This document shows, in pieces, positions 15,384 to 25,321 of a stretch of DNA of 64,000 bases (the stretch's first letter is position 1; the number at the start of each line of letters is the position of its first letter). Made by a program: the position numbers and the translations under genes. The stretch is from Butyrivibrio hungatei DSM 14810 (GTDB lineage Bacteria; Bacillota; Clostridia; Lachnospirales; Lachnospiraceae): the NCBI RefSeq assembly GCF_900143205.1, contig NZ_FRDH01000005.1, positions 1 through 64,000 of the forward strand, written 5' to 3'. A model generated the notes under the pieces. It was not told the origin of the DNA, did not search any database, and was given only the letters and a program-made list of their open reading frames with translations.

Positions 15384-16349
15384 ATGAACGGTTATTTACT
15401 TAGAACACTTATACCTGTACTTGGATCTTTTACAGCATCTGTACTAATTGGACCAAGTATCATAAAAATGCTTAGAAAGCTCAAGGCTGGACAGACAGAG
15501 CGTGAGGAAGGCCTTGAATCCCACCAGAAAAAGACAGGAACACCAACTATGGGCGGTATTATTTTCCTTATTCCATTTCTGGTTATAGGACTGTTCTATG
15601 GAGCATTTCATAAAGAGGTCATTCCTGTTCTGATATTAACCTTTGGTTCTGGCTTTATCGGATTCATTGATGACTATATCAAAGTAGTCAAAAAGCATAA
15701 TCTTGGTCTTCGTGCATGGCAGAAAATGGCTGGTCAGTTTATTGTAACTGTTATCTTTGCACTTTACGTTGAACAGTTCACAGACCTTTCCCTTGCTATG
15801 AAGATTCCTTTTACAGATAGAATGGTAGATTTTGGCTTTTGGAATATTCCAATCCTTTTCTTTATTACACTTGGAACAGTTAATGGAACAAATTTTACAG
15901 ATGGTGTAGATGGCCTTTGCGCATCTGTAACTGCTGTAGTGGCAGGATTTTTCGCAATAGCCGGTATGTTCTACGGAGCAACAGGAGCAGAGGTTATGTC
16001 CTCTGCTATGATGGGAGCTCTTTTAGGATACCTTGTATATAACGTATATCCTGGTAAGGTTATGATGGGCGATACAGGTTCTCTTGCAATAGGAGGATTT
16101 GTTACAGGAATAGCGTATGTTATGCATATGCCTATTTTTATCGTAATCGTTGGATTTATTTATGCGTTTGAAGTTATCTCAGTTATTCTTCAGGTTTCAT
16201 TCTTTAAGATTACACATGGTAAAAGAATTTTTAGAATGGCGCCTATTCACCATCATTTTGAAAAAGGTGGCTGGTCTGAGACTAAGGTTGTTAATGTATT
16301 CACCACAGTAACATTGTTGCTGTGCCTTATAGCATATATGGGACTATAA
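15384..16349 (+). CDS. mraY: Phospho-N-acetylmuramoyl-pentapeptide transferase
   Basis: 321 residues with ten membrane helices. It joins UDP-MurNAc-pentapeptide to undecaprenyl phosphate to make lipid I. Family marks are GTPTMGGI near residue 53, FIDDYIKV with the catalytic Asp pair, NGTNFTDGVDGL, and the APIHHHFEKGGWSE histidine loop near the end. It starts 18 bases after the PBP stop. Confidence 0.95.
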   Translation: MNGYLLRTLIPVLGSFTASVLIGPSIIKMLRKLKAGQTEREEGLESHQKKTGTPTMGGIIFLIPFLVIGLFYGAFHKEVIPVLILTFGSGFIGFIDDYIKVVKKHNLGLRAWQKMAGQFIVTVIFALYVEQFTDLSLAMKIPFTDRMVDFGFWNIPILFFITLGTVNGTNFTDGVDGLCASVTAVVAGFFAIAGMFYGATGAEVMSSAMMGALLGYLVYNVYPGKVMMGDTGSLAIGGFVTGIAYVMHMPIFIVIVGFIYAFEVISVILQVSFFKITHGKRIFRMAPIHHHFEKGGWSETKVVNVFTTVTLLLCLIAYMGL

Positions 16350-16380
16350 AATAACGAACGATACAATAAGGAAGAAGTAA

Positions 16381-17757
16381 ATGAAAGCAGCAGATATCAT
16401 TGGAAAAAATGTACTTGTAATTGGATCAGGTTTGTCAGGAGTTGGTTCAGTAAGACTTTTAAATCAGGTTGGAGCTGTTCCTGTGATGCTTGAAGAAAAC
16501 ACAAAGGTTACAGAAGACGATATAAGAGCTAAGCTCCACGAAGAGGATAGAGCCAAAACTAAGATCATCATTGGTGGGATATCAGATGAAGTTCTTGATA
16601 CAATAGCTCTCACAGTTCCTAGCCCTGCGGTACCACTTGATGCTCCTACAGTTATGAGAATTAAGGAAAAGAATATTCCTATCTGGAGTGAGATTGAGCT
16701 TGCCTATAATTTTGCAAAGGGTAAGGTTATTGCTATCACTGGAACAAACGGAAAGACAACAACAACAACTCTTGTGGGCGAGATCATGAAAGCTCATTTT
16801 GCAGATACTTATGTTGTTGGTAATATTGGTGTTTCATACGCTGAGAGCGCACTTTTGATGAAAGAGGATTCAGTTACAACTGGTGAGATCAGTTCATTCC
16901 AGTTAGAAGCTGTGGATAACTTCCATGCCAATGTATCAGCAATCCTTAATATCACACCAGATCATCTTAACAGACATCACACCATGGAATGCTACGCAGC
17001 CATGAAAGAGAATGTCACAAACAGACAGACTAAGGATGATACCTGCGTTCTTAATTATGACAACGAATATACAAGAGATTTTGGAAGTCGTTGCCCGGCA
17101 AAAGTAGTATTCTTCTCAACTAAGGAAAAATTACAGGATGGTTTCTATCTTGATGGAGAAGAAATCTTCTTAAGTACAGCTGGAAGTTCTATGAAAGTCA
17201 TGAATATTCATGATATGAACCTTGTAGGAGAGTGCAATGTTCAGAATGTAATGGCTGCTATAGCAATTTCACTTGCTATGGGAGTTCCTCTTGCTACAAT
17301 ACTTGAAGTTATCAGAACCTTTAAGGCAGTTGAACATAGGATTGAGTATGTGGCTACCAAGAAGGGCGTTGATTATTATAATGATTCTAAGGGCACCAAT
17401 CCAGATGCTGCTATCCAGGGTATCAGAGCTATGAGTAAGCCAACTATACTTATTGGCGGTGGCTATGACAAGGGTAGTGAGTACGATGAGTGGATCGAGT
17501 GCTTTGGAGATACAGTTAAGCTTCTTGTTCTCATTGGCCAGACCAGAGAAAAGATAGCAGAGTGTGCTAAAAAGCATGGTTTTACTAAGTATGTATTTAA
17601 AGATACCTATGAAGAAGCTCTTGAATTCTGCACTAGGTCAGCGGAACCAGGGGATGCAGTACTTCTTTCTCCAGCCTGCGCTAGCTGGGATATGTTCCCT
17701 AACTATGAGACCAGAGGCAAGAGATTTAAGGAGTATGTAAATAAATTATCTGATTAA
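16381..17757 (+). CDS. murD: UDP-MurNAc-L-alanine:D-glutamate ligase
   Basis: 458 residues. It adds D-Glu to UDP-MurNAc-L-Ala using ATP. The P-loop is AITGTNGKTTTTTL, the middle domain shows LNITPDHLNRH, and the C-terminal domain shows YYNDSKGTNPDAA and LLSPACASWDMF, all MurD marks. The N-terminal Rossmann domain starts VLVIGSGLSGVGS. Between mraY and ftsW as in B. subtilis. Confidence 0.94.
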   Translation: MKAADIIGKNVLVIGSGLSGVGSVRLLNQVGAVPVMLEENTKVTEDDIRAKLHEEDRAKTKIIIGGISDEVLDTIALTVPSPAVPLDAPTVMRIKEKNIPIWSEIELAYNFAKGKVIAITGTNGKTTTTTLVGEIMKAHFADTYVVGNIGVSYAESALLMKEDSVTTGEISSFQLEAVDNFHANVSAILNITPDHLNRHHTMECYAAMKENVTNRQTKDDTCVLNYDNEYTRDFGSRCPAKVVFFSTKEKLQDGFYLDGEEIFLSTAGSSMKVMNIHDMNLVGECNVQNVMAAIAISLAMGVPLATILEVIRTFKAVEHRIEYVATKKGVDYYNDSKGTNPDAAIQGIRAMSKPTILIGGGYDKGSEYDEWIECFGDTVKLLVLIGQTREKIAECAKKHGFTKYVFKDTYEEALEFCTRSAEPGDAVLLSPACASWDMFPNYETRGKRFKEYVNKLSD

Positions 17758-17778
17758 CTTATTGTCTGAGGGGTAAAA

Positions 17779-18921
17779 GTGGAAAAGACCAGATTTTTGA
17801 AAAAACCAAAGGTTGAATCATACGTTGACTATAGCCTTATCTTTATTATTTTATTCTTACTGGCCTTTGGTCTTGTAATGCTTTATTCTACAAGTTCATA
17901 CGAAGCTAATCTTGATTATGGGGATTCTGCCTATTATTTCAAACATCAGCTTGTGCCGACGCTTATTGGCCTTGCACTCATGATCGTTATGTCCTATTTT
18001 CCATATGGACTACTGAAAAAATTAGCATTTCCTATCTATATTGGTGCAGCGGTCCTGTTGCTTCTTCTCATTCCTTTTGGAAGAGAGATTAACCACGCTA
18101 AAAGATGGATCTTCATCATGGGAATATCCATCCAGCCGGCAGAGGTCGCAAAGTTTGCGGTTATTGTATTTACCGCAACGATTATTGTTACACTTAAGCG
18201 TAAGCTCCTTGATCCAAAGGGGTATTTTACGACTCTTGGATTTCCGGCTCTTTTGGCACTGATGGTATATGGTATTACCAAAAACCTCAGTTCAGCTATC
18301 ATCATTATGGGAATCGCTGTTGTCATGCTTTTTATCTCAACACCCGGGTACAAAAAGTATGTGATCGCTGCTTTGTCAGTTCTTGCGCTGGCAACTGTGA
18401 TCGTTTTGATAGTTGCTCACTCAGCTAATTCAAGTGGTATGAACTATCGTTTTAAACGTATCCTGGTTTGGCTTGATCCTGCAGCCTACGCCAGTGAAAA
18501 AGGTTTCCAGACTATACAGGCTCTTTATGCCATTGGTTCAGGCGGAATATTCGGTAAAGGTCTTGGTGAAAGCATGCAGAAGATGGGATTCATCCCTGAG
18601 GCTCAGAATGATATGATCTTTTCTATTATCTGTGAAGAGCTTGGACTTTTTGGTGCAATAGCTGTTATGCTTATGTTCATGCTCCTTATCTGGAGACTTA
18701 TGATCATTGCCAATAATGCTCCTGATATGTTTGGAGCTCTTTTGGTCATTGGAGTTATGGGACATATTGCAATTCAGGTTGTTCTTAACATTGCGGTTGT
18801 AACTAATACTATCCCTAACACAGGTATCACACTTCCGTTTATCAGTTACGGAGGTTCAGCTGTTATCATGCAGCTTGCAGAGATTGGAATGGCTCTTAAT
18901 GTAGCTAAAAATATAGGATGA
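17779..18921 (+). CDS. ftsW: SEDS peptidoglycan glycosyltransferase FtsW/SpoVE
   Basis: 380 residues, ten membrane helices. SEDS proteins polymerise lipid II with a partner class B PBP, here probably the product of 13128-15365. NHAKRWI near residue 110 and the closing NTGITLPFISYGGSA are the family signature. The start codon is GTG with GAGGGG five bases upstream. FtsW and SpoVE cannot be told apart by sequence alone. Position in the only visible cluster favours the vegetative role. Confidence 0.88.
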   Translation: MEKTRFLKKPKVESYVDYSLIFIILFLLAFGLVMLYSTSSYEANLDYGDSAYYFKHQLVPTLIGLALMIVMSYFPYGLLKKLAFPIYIGAAVLLLLLIPFGREINHAKRWIFIMGISIQPAEVAKFAVIVFTATIIVTLKRKLLDPKGYFTTLGFPALLALMVYGITKNLSSAIIIMGIAVVMLFISTPGYKKYVIAALSVLALATVIVLIVAHSANSSGMNYRFKRILVWLDPAAYASEKGFQTIQALYAIGSGGIFGKGLGESMQKMGFIPEAQNDMIFSIICEELGLFGAIAVMLMFMLLIWRLMIIANNAPDMFGALLVIGVMGHIAIQVVLNIAVVTNTIPNTGITLPFISYGGSAVIMQLAEIGMALNVAKNIG

Positions 18922-18931
18922 TTGGTTTTTG

Positions 18932-19741
18932 ATGGCAAAAAGACGAAAGATCAAAAAAGTTAAAACAAAAAGAAATAGAAGAAGCATCTTCGACATAATA
19001 AAGGACTCCTTACGATACAGCAGGAGTCTTTATATTATTATGGCCATTGTGATCACGGTGCTTATCGCGGGTGTTCTTGGAGTGATCTATATCAGGGACA
19101 ACTATACCATCAAAAATATCTATGTTTCTGGTAATACCCATTATACGAATGAAGAGATCATAGATATGGTCATGACAGATAAGATGTGCGATAACTCTAT
19201 CTATCTTTCTTTGAAGTACAGGAATAAATCTATTGAAGGTGTTCCTTTTATTGAGAAGATGAGTGTTGAGATCGTATCTCCAGAGACTGTCAGGATAAAT
19301 GTTTATGAAAAGGCTGTTGCCGGATATATCTCATATTTGGGAAGATATATGTACTTTGACAGAGATGGAATAGTGGTAGAAAGTTCACTTGAGGCTTCAA
19401 GTAATGTTCCTGAAGTGTTGGGCCTTAGCTTTAACTATGTGATCATCCATGAAAAGCTTCCTGTGGAAAAACAGGAGGTTTTTGAAGAAATACTTGATAT
19501 CACTCAATTGTTATCGAAATATAATCTTCACGCGAACAAAATTTTCTTCGATAGTGAGTATAATGTTTATCTGTATTTCGATGGTATTGAAGTAAGCATA
19601 GGAACAAAAGATTACATTGATGAAAAAATAATCCAGCTTCAATACATTCTGCCAAACCTAGAAGGAAAGAGTGGAATTTTGGAGATGAAAGACTTTAATG
19701 AAGACACTAAAAATGTTACTTTCGAAGAGAAAAAGCAGTAA
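18932..19741 (+). CDS. divIB: Division protein DivIB/FtsQ
   Basis: 269 residues. A very basic cytoplasmic N-terminus (KRRKIKKVKTKRNRR), one membrane helix (about 37-57), a POTRA domain starting IKNIYVSGNTHYTNEEI, and the FtsQ beta domain follow. It links FtsL/DivIC and the septal PBP. The ATG at 18932 is preferred to the adjoining TTG at 18929. It begins 10 bases after ftsW; the murG and murB genes found here in B. subtilis are missing. Confidence 0.85.
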   Translation: MAKRRKIKKVKTKRNRRSIFDIIKDSLRYSRSLYIIMAIVITVLIAGVLGVIYIRDNYTIKNIYVSGNTHYTNEEIIDMVMTDKMCDNSIYLSLKYRNKSIEGVPFIEKMSVEIVSPETVRINVYEKAVAGYISYLGRYMYFDRDGIVVESSLEASSNVPEVLGLSFNYVIIHEKLPVEKQEVFEEILDITQLLSKYNLHANKIFFDSEYNVYLYFDGIEVSIGTKDYIDEKIIQLQYILPNLEGKSGILEMKDFNEDTKNVTFEEKKQ

Positions 19742-19782
19742 ATTGTATACTAAATGGTACAAATTTATTCAAAAAAAACAGG

Positions 19783-19811
19783 TTGATAATTAACAAAAAA
19801 AATCGTATCAT
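19783..19811 (+). promoter_or_regulatory. Promoter of ftsZ
   Basis: TTGATA (19783-19788), 17-base spacer and TATCAT (19806-19811). It lies in the 110-base gap before ftsZ and would give a leader of about 35 bases. Confidence 0.65.
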
Positions 19812-19851
19812 AGCATATAGGAGTCTTTAGGATTATGAAGGAGGAGTTGTT

Positions 19852-21099
19852 TTGCTGGAGATTAAGTCAAATGAAGCAGAAAACGCCTGCAGAATTATCG
19901 TCGTCGGGGTTGGCGGTGCAGGTAATAATGCTGTAAATAGAATGGTAGACGAGAATATTACTGGTGTCGAGTTCATCGGTATTAATACTGATAAACAGGC
20001 GCTTCAGCTTTGCAAAGCCCCTAAGCTTTTACAGATTGGTGAGAAGCTTACAAAGGGCCTTGGAGCTGGTGCAAAGCCTGAAATTGGACAGAAGGCTGCT
20101 GAGGAGAGTTCAGAGGAGATTTCTGCAGCTCTTAAGGGTGCAGATATGGTATTCGTTACTTGTGGTATGGGTGGCGGTACTGGTACTGGTGCAGCACCTG
20201 TCGTAGCTAAGCTTGCTAAGGAGATGGGTATCCTTACTGTTGGTGTTGTTACAAAGCCTTTCAGTTTCGAAGCCCGTGTTCGTATGCAGAACGCTATGCT
20301 TGGTATTTCTAATATTAGAACAAATGTTGATACACTTATCGTTATTCCTAACGATAAGCTTCTTCAGATAGTTGACAGAAGAACTACAATGCCTGACGCA
20401 CTCAAGAAAGCTGATGAAGTGCTTCAGCAGGCTGTACAGGGTGTTACAGACCTTATCAATGTACCAGCAGTTATCAATCTTGATTTTGCTGATGTACAGA
20501 CAGTCATGAAGGATAAGGGTATTGCTCATATCGGTATCGGTACTGGTAAGGGTGATGACAAGGCTTCTGATGCTGTTAAGATGGCAGTAGAGAGTCCACT
20601 TCTTGAGACAAAGGTTAATGGTGCAACAGATGTTATTATTAACATTTCTGGTGACATCACACTTACAGATGCACAGGAGGCTTCCGATTATGTTCGTAAC
20701 CTCGCTGGAGATGATGTTAACGTTATCTTTGGTGCTATGTATGATGAGAGCAAGACAGATTCTTGCACAGTTACAGTAATTGCTACAGGAATTGATGACA
20801 AGGCAGCAACTGGTACACAGAATAGTAGGATAAATAAGGTTGCTACACCTGTTTCACAGCCTACAGCTACCCCAGTTACTCCTGCAACTCCAGTTCATAC
20901 AACTACAGTTCCTGTTACACCAGTTACTCCAATTACACCAATCGCGCAGGCACAGCCTGGTGTTTCAACAATTGGATTTGCAACTGAAGGTGTTGCAACT
21001 ACTCCTAGACCTAATATGACAATCAATAGACCAACTGAGATCAAGAGCACAGTTGAACCAAAATCTCTTAAGATTCCAGATTTCTTACAGAGAAAGTGA
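19852..21099 (+). CDS. ftsZ: Cell division GTPase FtsZ
   Basis: 415 residues. It polymerises into the Z ring at mid-cell. [13 protein letters not shown] and [10 protein letters not shown] (tubulin signature) bind [14 protein letters not shown] is the T7 region, and a Pro/Thr-rich linker (about 325-385) leads to the conserved tail [11 protein letters not shown] that binds partners. The start is TTG at 19852, six bases after AAGGAGGAG. No in-frame ATG or GTG lies nearby. ftsA is not adjacent. Confidence 0.95.
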   Translation: MLEIKSNEAENACRIIVVGVGGAGNNAVNRMVDENITGVEFIGINTDKQALQLCKAPKLLQIGEKLTKGLGAGAKPEIGQKAAEESSEEISAALKGADMVFVTCGMGGGTGTGAAPVVAKLAKEMGILTVGVVTKPFSFEARVRMQNAMLGISNIRTNVDTLIVIPNDKLLQIVDRRTTMPDALKKADEVLQQAVQGVTDLINVPAVINLDFADVQTVMKDKGIAHIGIGTGKGDDKASDAVKMAVESPLLETKVNGATDVIINISGDITLTDAQEASDYVRNLAGDDVNVIFGAMYDESKTDSCTVTVIATGIDDKAATGTQNSRINKVATPVSQPTATPVTPATPVHTTTVPVTPVTPITPIAQAQPGVSTIGFATEGVATTPRPNMTINRPTEIKSTVEPKSLKIPDFLQRK

Positions 21100-21116
21100 T
21101 TGATTTATCGGCATTT

Positions 21117-21149
21117 AGCCCTACTCCAGCATTGGAGTAGGGCTTTTTT
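21117..21149 (+). terminator. Terminator of ftsZ
   Basis: Perfect 11-bp stem (21117-21127 with 21134-21144, AGCCCTACTCC/GGAGTAGGGCT), then TTTTTA. It ends the division cluster. Confidence 0.85.
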
Positions 21150-21325
21150 ATTCAAAAAAGAGCATTTTGCGTAAAAAATGCCACTTTATAACCCATTGTT
21201 CCTGCACAAAACGTTATTTAGTGTGGAATTATTGTAAAAATAATGCTACAATAAATTGTGTGATGCATAATATGGCAGCCAAGATATAGTGGAGATATCA
21301 CTTTTATAAAAATGGAGGAAATGCT

Positions 21326-21838
21326 ATGAAATGCCCATTTTGCGGTAAGGATGATACAAGAGTAATTGATTCAAGACCTGCTGACGAAAATACGTCTATC
21401 AGGAGAAGAAGAGTTTGTGATTCCTGTGGAAAAAGATTTACCACATATGAAAAGGTAGAGACTATTCCTCTTATTGTTATTAAAAAAGGTGATATCAGGG
21501 AGCCATATGACAGGGCCAAGATTGAGGCAGGTGTGTTCAGAGCTTGTCACAAGAGACCTGTAAGTGCAGAGCAGATCACCAAGATGGTGGATGCGGTTGA
21601 AACAGAAGTCTTCAACCTGGAACAGAAAGAGATTCCAAGCAGAGCTATCGGTGAGATAGTAATGGATAAGATGCAGGATCTTGATCCTGTAGCATATGTA
21701 AGATTTGCATCAGTTTACAGAGAGTTTAAGGATGTGAATACATTTATGGATGAACTTAAATCAGTTCTCAAGAAAGAGGCTGATGGAACCATATCTAATT
21801 CAGCTGATAATAACATTCCGCTTCTTAAGAAAGAGTAA
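21326..21838 (+). CDS. nrdR: Transcriptional repressor NrdR
   Basis: 170 residues. The zinc ribbon is CPFCGKDDTRVIDSRP with the second pair CDSCGKRF. The ATP cone covers about 49-139. NrdR senses ATP/dATP and represses ribonucleotide reductase genes. GGAGG precedes the ATG. It stands alone between the ftsZ terminator and a hairpin at 21843. No nrd genes are in the window. Confidence 0.94.
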   Translation: MKCPFCGKDDTRVIDSRPADENTSIRRRRVCDSCGKRFTTYEKVETIPLIVIKKGDIREPYDRAKIEAGVFRACHKRPVSAEQITKMVDAVETEVFNLEQKEIPSRAIGEIVMDKMQDLDPVAYVRFASVYREFKDVNTFMDELKSVLKKEADGTISNSADNNIPLLKKE

Positions 21839-21842
21839 GCTA

Positions 21843-21872
21843 ATAGCCTTGACAATAAGTTGTCAAGGCTAT
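21843..21872 (+). terminator. Hairpin after nrdR
   Basis: Perfect 13-bp stem (21843-21855 with 21860-21872) with a 4-base loop, followed by AATATTTC. The T-run is weak but the stem is strong. Confidence 0.6.
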
Positions 21873-21930
21873 AATATTTCTTTGAGCTCAACAAGAGCTA
21901 GACAATTTAATATAGGAGGAAGATTTTAAC

Positions 21931-23538
21931 ATGATTAAGAGGAGTTTTATGAAAAGGAGTGTATCCTCATTATTACTAGTCGTGTTAACAACACTGACTG
22001 TTGCATTGGGCGGATGCTCAAGTGACAAGGCAGGAGAATCTACGGAAGGTAACCAGGGCACAGGGGCAAGCACTGAAACAGTGACTAGCACAGCCGATAC
22101 AGATGTTACCAATACGTCAGATGATCTTTCTAAGCTTATCGTTGGAGTACCTCAGGACATCAGCGAGCTTGACCCCCACACAGCAACAGGGGCAGGTATT
22201 CAGGAGGTATTGTTTAATGTCTATGAAGGCTTGGTCAAGCCTGATGCGAGCGGTAATCTTATCCCTGCTGTAGCCAGTGATTACACGATTTCGGATGATA
22301 GTACGGTATACACATTCACACTTCGTGATGGAATCAAATTTCACGATGGAAGTTTAGTTACGGTAGAGGATATTAAGTATTCTATTGATCGTAATAGAGG
22401 AGCAGATGGCAGTGAGCCACTCATTTCTTCATTTTCCAGTATTGACAGTGTGAATATTATTGATGACAGTCACGTAGAGATAGTGCTTAAGGAAGCTAAT
22501 TCAGATTTCCTTCCACTTCTTACAGTTGCAATTGTTCCAGAGGCTAACAAGGATTTAAATACAAATCCTATTGGTACAGGCCCATACAAGTTTGTGTCAC
22601 GTTCTCCACAGGAGAATTTCGTGGTAACCAGATTTGATGATTACTGGGGCGATAAGGCATATATCAAGGATGTAGTGTTCAAGGTAGAGGCTAATAGCGA
22701 TGCAATCGTTATGGACCTTGAGGGCGGCTCTATTGATATGATCGCCAGAATTACAAGTACTCAGGCAGCTCAGCTTTCTGATAAGTTTGAGATTTACGAA
22801 GGAACAATGAACCTTGTACAGGCTCTTTACCTCAACAATGCCGAGAAGCCATTTGATGATGTAAGAGTTAGACAGGCTCTTTGCTACGCTATTGATCCAC
22901 AGGAGATCATGAACTTTGTATCAGATGGTGCAGGAACAGAGATTGGTAGTGCTATGTTCCCTGCATTTACTAAGTATTATGATGCAAGTCTTAACGACAC
23001 TTACAATCAGGATACAGAAAAGGCTAAGGCTCTTCTTGCTGAAGCTGGTTACCCTGATGGATTTGAGTTTACTATCACAGTTCCATCAAACTATGCTCAG
23101 CATATTGATACAGCACAGGTTATCTCTGAAGAACTCAAGAATATCGGCGTTACAGCTAATATTCAGGAAGTTGAGTGGAACACATGGCTTGATGAAGTTT
23201 ATAAGCAAAAGAAGTATCAGTCAACAGTAGTTGGTTTTGATGCTTCAACACTTTCTGCATCAGCCCTTCTTGCAAGATATGTATCTACTTCAAGCAAGAA
23301 CACATTTAACTATAGCTCAGCTGCCTATGACGAGGCATATGCCAAGGCAGTAGCTTCTAATGACGACGCAGAGAAGACTAAATATTATAAAGAGTGCCTT
23401 AAGATCCTTTCAGAAGATGCTGCTAACGTATATATTCAGGATCTTCCAGCTTTTGTAGCACTTAACAAGAAATTTACAGGTTATGTTTTCTATCCTCTTT
23501 ATGTTCAGGATATTGCAAAGATAAGACCTGCTCAGTAA
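21931..23538 (+). CDS. Oligopeptide ABC transporter, substrate-binding lipoprotein
   Basis: 535 residues. The signal peptide ends with lipobox ALGGC near residue 28, then a Ser/Thr/Glu-rich spacer leads to a family 5 solute-binding fold (SBP_bac_5). LSKLIVGVPQDISELDPHTA begins it, and GTGPYKF and IEYVDFKVEANSDA-like segments follow. It captures di- or oligopeptides outside the membrane. Start supported by AGGAGGAAG. First of five genes in transporter order. Confidence 0.88.
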   Translation: MIKRSFMKRSVSSLLLVVLTTLTVALGGCSSDKAGESTEGNQGTGASTETVTSTADTDVTNTSDDLSKLIVGVPQDISELDPHTATGAGIQEVLFNVYEGLVKPDASGNLIPAVASDYTISDDSTVYTFTLRDGIKFHDGSLVTVEDIKYSIDRNRGADGSEPLISSFSSIDSVNIIDDSHVEIVLKEANSDFLPLLTVAIVPEANKDLNTNPIGTGPYKFVSRSPQENFVVTRFDDYWGDKAYIKDVVFKVEANSDAIVMDLEGGSIDMIARITSTQAAQLSDKFEIYEGTMNLVQALYLNNAEKPFDDVRVRQALCYAIDPQEIMNFVSDGAGTEIGSAMFPAFTKYYDASLNDTYNQDTEKAKALLAEAGYPDGFEFTITVPSNYAQHIDTAQVISEELKNIGVTANIQEVEWNTWLDEVYKQKKYQSTVVGFDASTLSASALLARYVSTSSKNTFNYSSAAYDEAYAKAVASNDDAEKTKYYKECLKILSEDAANVYIQDLPAFVALNKKFTGYVFYPLYVQDIAKIRPAQ

Positions 23539-23564
23539 TTTAAAGATTTGCGAGGAATATGCAT

Positions 23565-24509
23565 ATGAAATATATCATCAAAAAGTTTTTTTCTATGATC
23601 ATTACTTTGGTGGTGGTTTCATTTTGTGTATTCCTCGCTTTTAATGTAATACCGGGTGATCCTGCTCTTAGAAAGCTTGGAACAGAAGCTTCTCCAGAGC
23701 TTATCGCTCAGGTGAGACATGAGATGGGACTTGATGATCCTCTTATTGTCAGGTATTTTAACTGGTTTACATCTTTCATTCATGGAGATATGGGAACATC
23801 CTACAATTACAATGTTCCTGTCGCAGGCATGGTCCTTAACAAGGTGCCTATCACACTTACAATGGCTATTATGTCATTTGTTCTTACTATACTTGTATCT
23901 ATTCCACTTGGAATCTTTACAGCTAAATATGAAAATGGCTTTATTGACAAGGCTATTACTATGATCAACCAGATCATAATGGCGATTCCTCCTTTCTTTT
24001 CAGGAATCATAATCACTTTTATTTTTGGAATGATATTTAAGCTCTTTACCCCGGGAGGTTTTGTGTCCTATACAGAGGATTTTGGGGGATTTTTGAGATA
24101 TCTTATTTTCCCTTCTGTTGCTATTGCACTTCCAAAGATAGCAATGACAGTTAAGATGCTCAGGGGAAGTTTGATTGATGAAGCAGCCAAGGATTATACA
24201 AGGACTGCGTTTAGCAGAGGAAATAACACCAACGGTGTTTTATATAGACATGTACTTAAAAATGCCATGATCCCGGTAATCACATTCCTTGGAATGTTGC
24301 TTGCAGACATGGTTGCAGGAAGTATTGTTATAGAACAGGTATTTAGCATTCCTGGTATCAGCAGAATACTTCTTTCCAGTATCAGTAATAGAGATTATCC
24401 GGTAGTAGAGGCCATTATCATGGGCGTAGCTGCTATTGTAATAATAATAAATCTTTTAGTGGATATAATTTACAGGATCATTGATCCAAGAATTGAGATA
24501 ACAGACTAA
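23565..24509 (+). CDS. Oligopeptide ABC transporter permease, DppB/OppB type
   Basis: 314 residues with six membrane helices. FNVIPGDPALRKLG near residue 28 and ARTAFSRG-type EAA loop (KDYTRTAFSRGNNTNGVLYR) are typical of DppB/OppB. ATG 23565 is preferred to ATG 23559, because CGAGGA ends only two bases before the latter. It lies 26 bases after the binding-protein gene. Confidence 0.87.
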   Translation: MKYIIKKFFSMIITLVVVSFCVFLAFNVIPGDPALRKLGTEASPELIAQVRHEMGLDDPLIVRYFNWFTSFIHGDMGTSYNYNVPVAGMVLNKVPITLTMAIMSFVLTILVSIPLGIFTAKYENGFIDKAITMINQIIMAIPPFFSGIIITFIFGMIFKLFTPGGFVSYTEDFGGFLRYLIFPSVAIALPKIAMTVKMLRGSLIDEAAKDYTRTAFSRGNNTNGVLYRHVLKNAMIPVITFLGMLLADMVAGSIVIEQVFSIPGISRILLSSISNRDYPVVEAIIMGVAAIVIIINLLVDIIYRIIDPRIEITD

Positions 24510-25321
24510 TGAAGGCTTTTTTGAAAAAACTTAAGAAAAATCCATATATGATAGCGGGACTTATTATAACTGGACTTATAGTCCTTATGGTTATAGTAGG
24601 CCTCTTTTGGATGCCATATGAACCTACCAAGATGAATGCCAGTGAGAAGCTTCAGGGCATTTCTGTGAAGCACATCATGGGTACGGACAATATGGGAAGA
24701 GATGTGTTCAGTAGAGTTATGTACGGAAGCAGGATTACGCTTTTGATAGCTCTTGGTACAGTTACTATTGGTGTTGTACTTGGCACTATCATAGGTGCAC
24801 TTACAGGTTATTTTGGCGGAATACTTGATGAAGTAGTCATGAGGATCATTGATGCGATGTTTGCTTTTCCAAGTATCCTGCTGGCACTTGTTATAGTCAG
24901 TGTGTTTGGAACAGGTTGGGCTCAGCTTCTTATGTCTCTTGGAATAGCATTTATTCCAAGTTATGCAAGGATCGTTAGAGGCGAAGTCCTTAGATGCAAG
25001 GGAATGGACTATGTTGAGAGCGCAAGACTTCAGGGAGTATCACAGTTTAGGATGATATTTGTACATATCCTTCCTAATATCAAGGGAGTTCTTGCTTCAT
25101 CAATCCTTATCGGTTTTAATAATGCGGTTTTGGCAGAGGCAGGTCTTAGCTACCTTGGAGTAGGTTCTCAGCCTCCATATGCCAGCCTTGGCAAGATGCT
25201 TTCAGATGCTCAGCAGTATATGTTTACAGTACCAAGCTATTGTCTGTGTCCTGGTATTGTGATCGTCTTGATCGTTTTAGGTTTTTCTTTTTTAGGTGAA
25301 GGAATTAGAAGATGGAAATAA
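24509..25321 (+). CDS. Oligopeptide ABC transporter permease, DppC/OppC type
   Basis: 270 residues, shorter than the usual 300. MGTDNMGRDVFSRVMYGSRI is the DppC/OppC signature. The EAA loop is YVESARLQGVSQFRMIFVHI. LAEAGLSYLGVGSQPP completes the pattern. Its ATG overlaps the last base of the dppB-type stop codon, and its own stop overlaps the next gene. Confidence 0.88.
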   Translation: MKAFLKKLKKNPYMIAGLIITGLIVLMVIVGLFWMPYEPTKMNASEKLQGISVKHIMGTDNMGRDVFSRVMYGSRITLLIALGTVTIGVVLGTIIGALTGYFGGILDEVVMRIIDAMFAFPSILLALVIVSVFGTGWAQLLMSLGIAFIPSYARIVRGEVLRCKGMDYVESARLQGVSQFRMIFVHILPNIKGVLASSILIGFNNAVLAEAGLSYLGVGSQPPYASLGKMLSDAQQYMFTVPSYCLCPGIVIVLIVLGFSFLGEGIRRWK

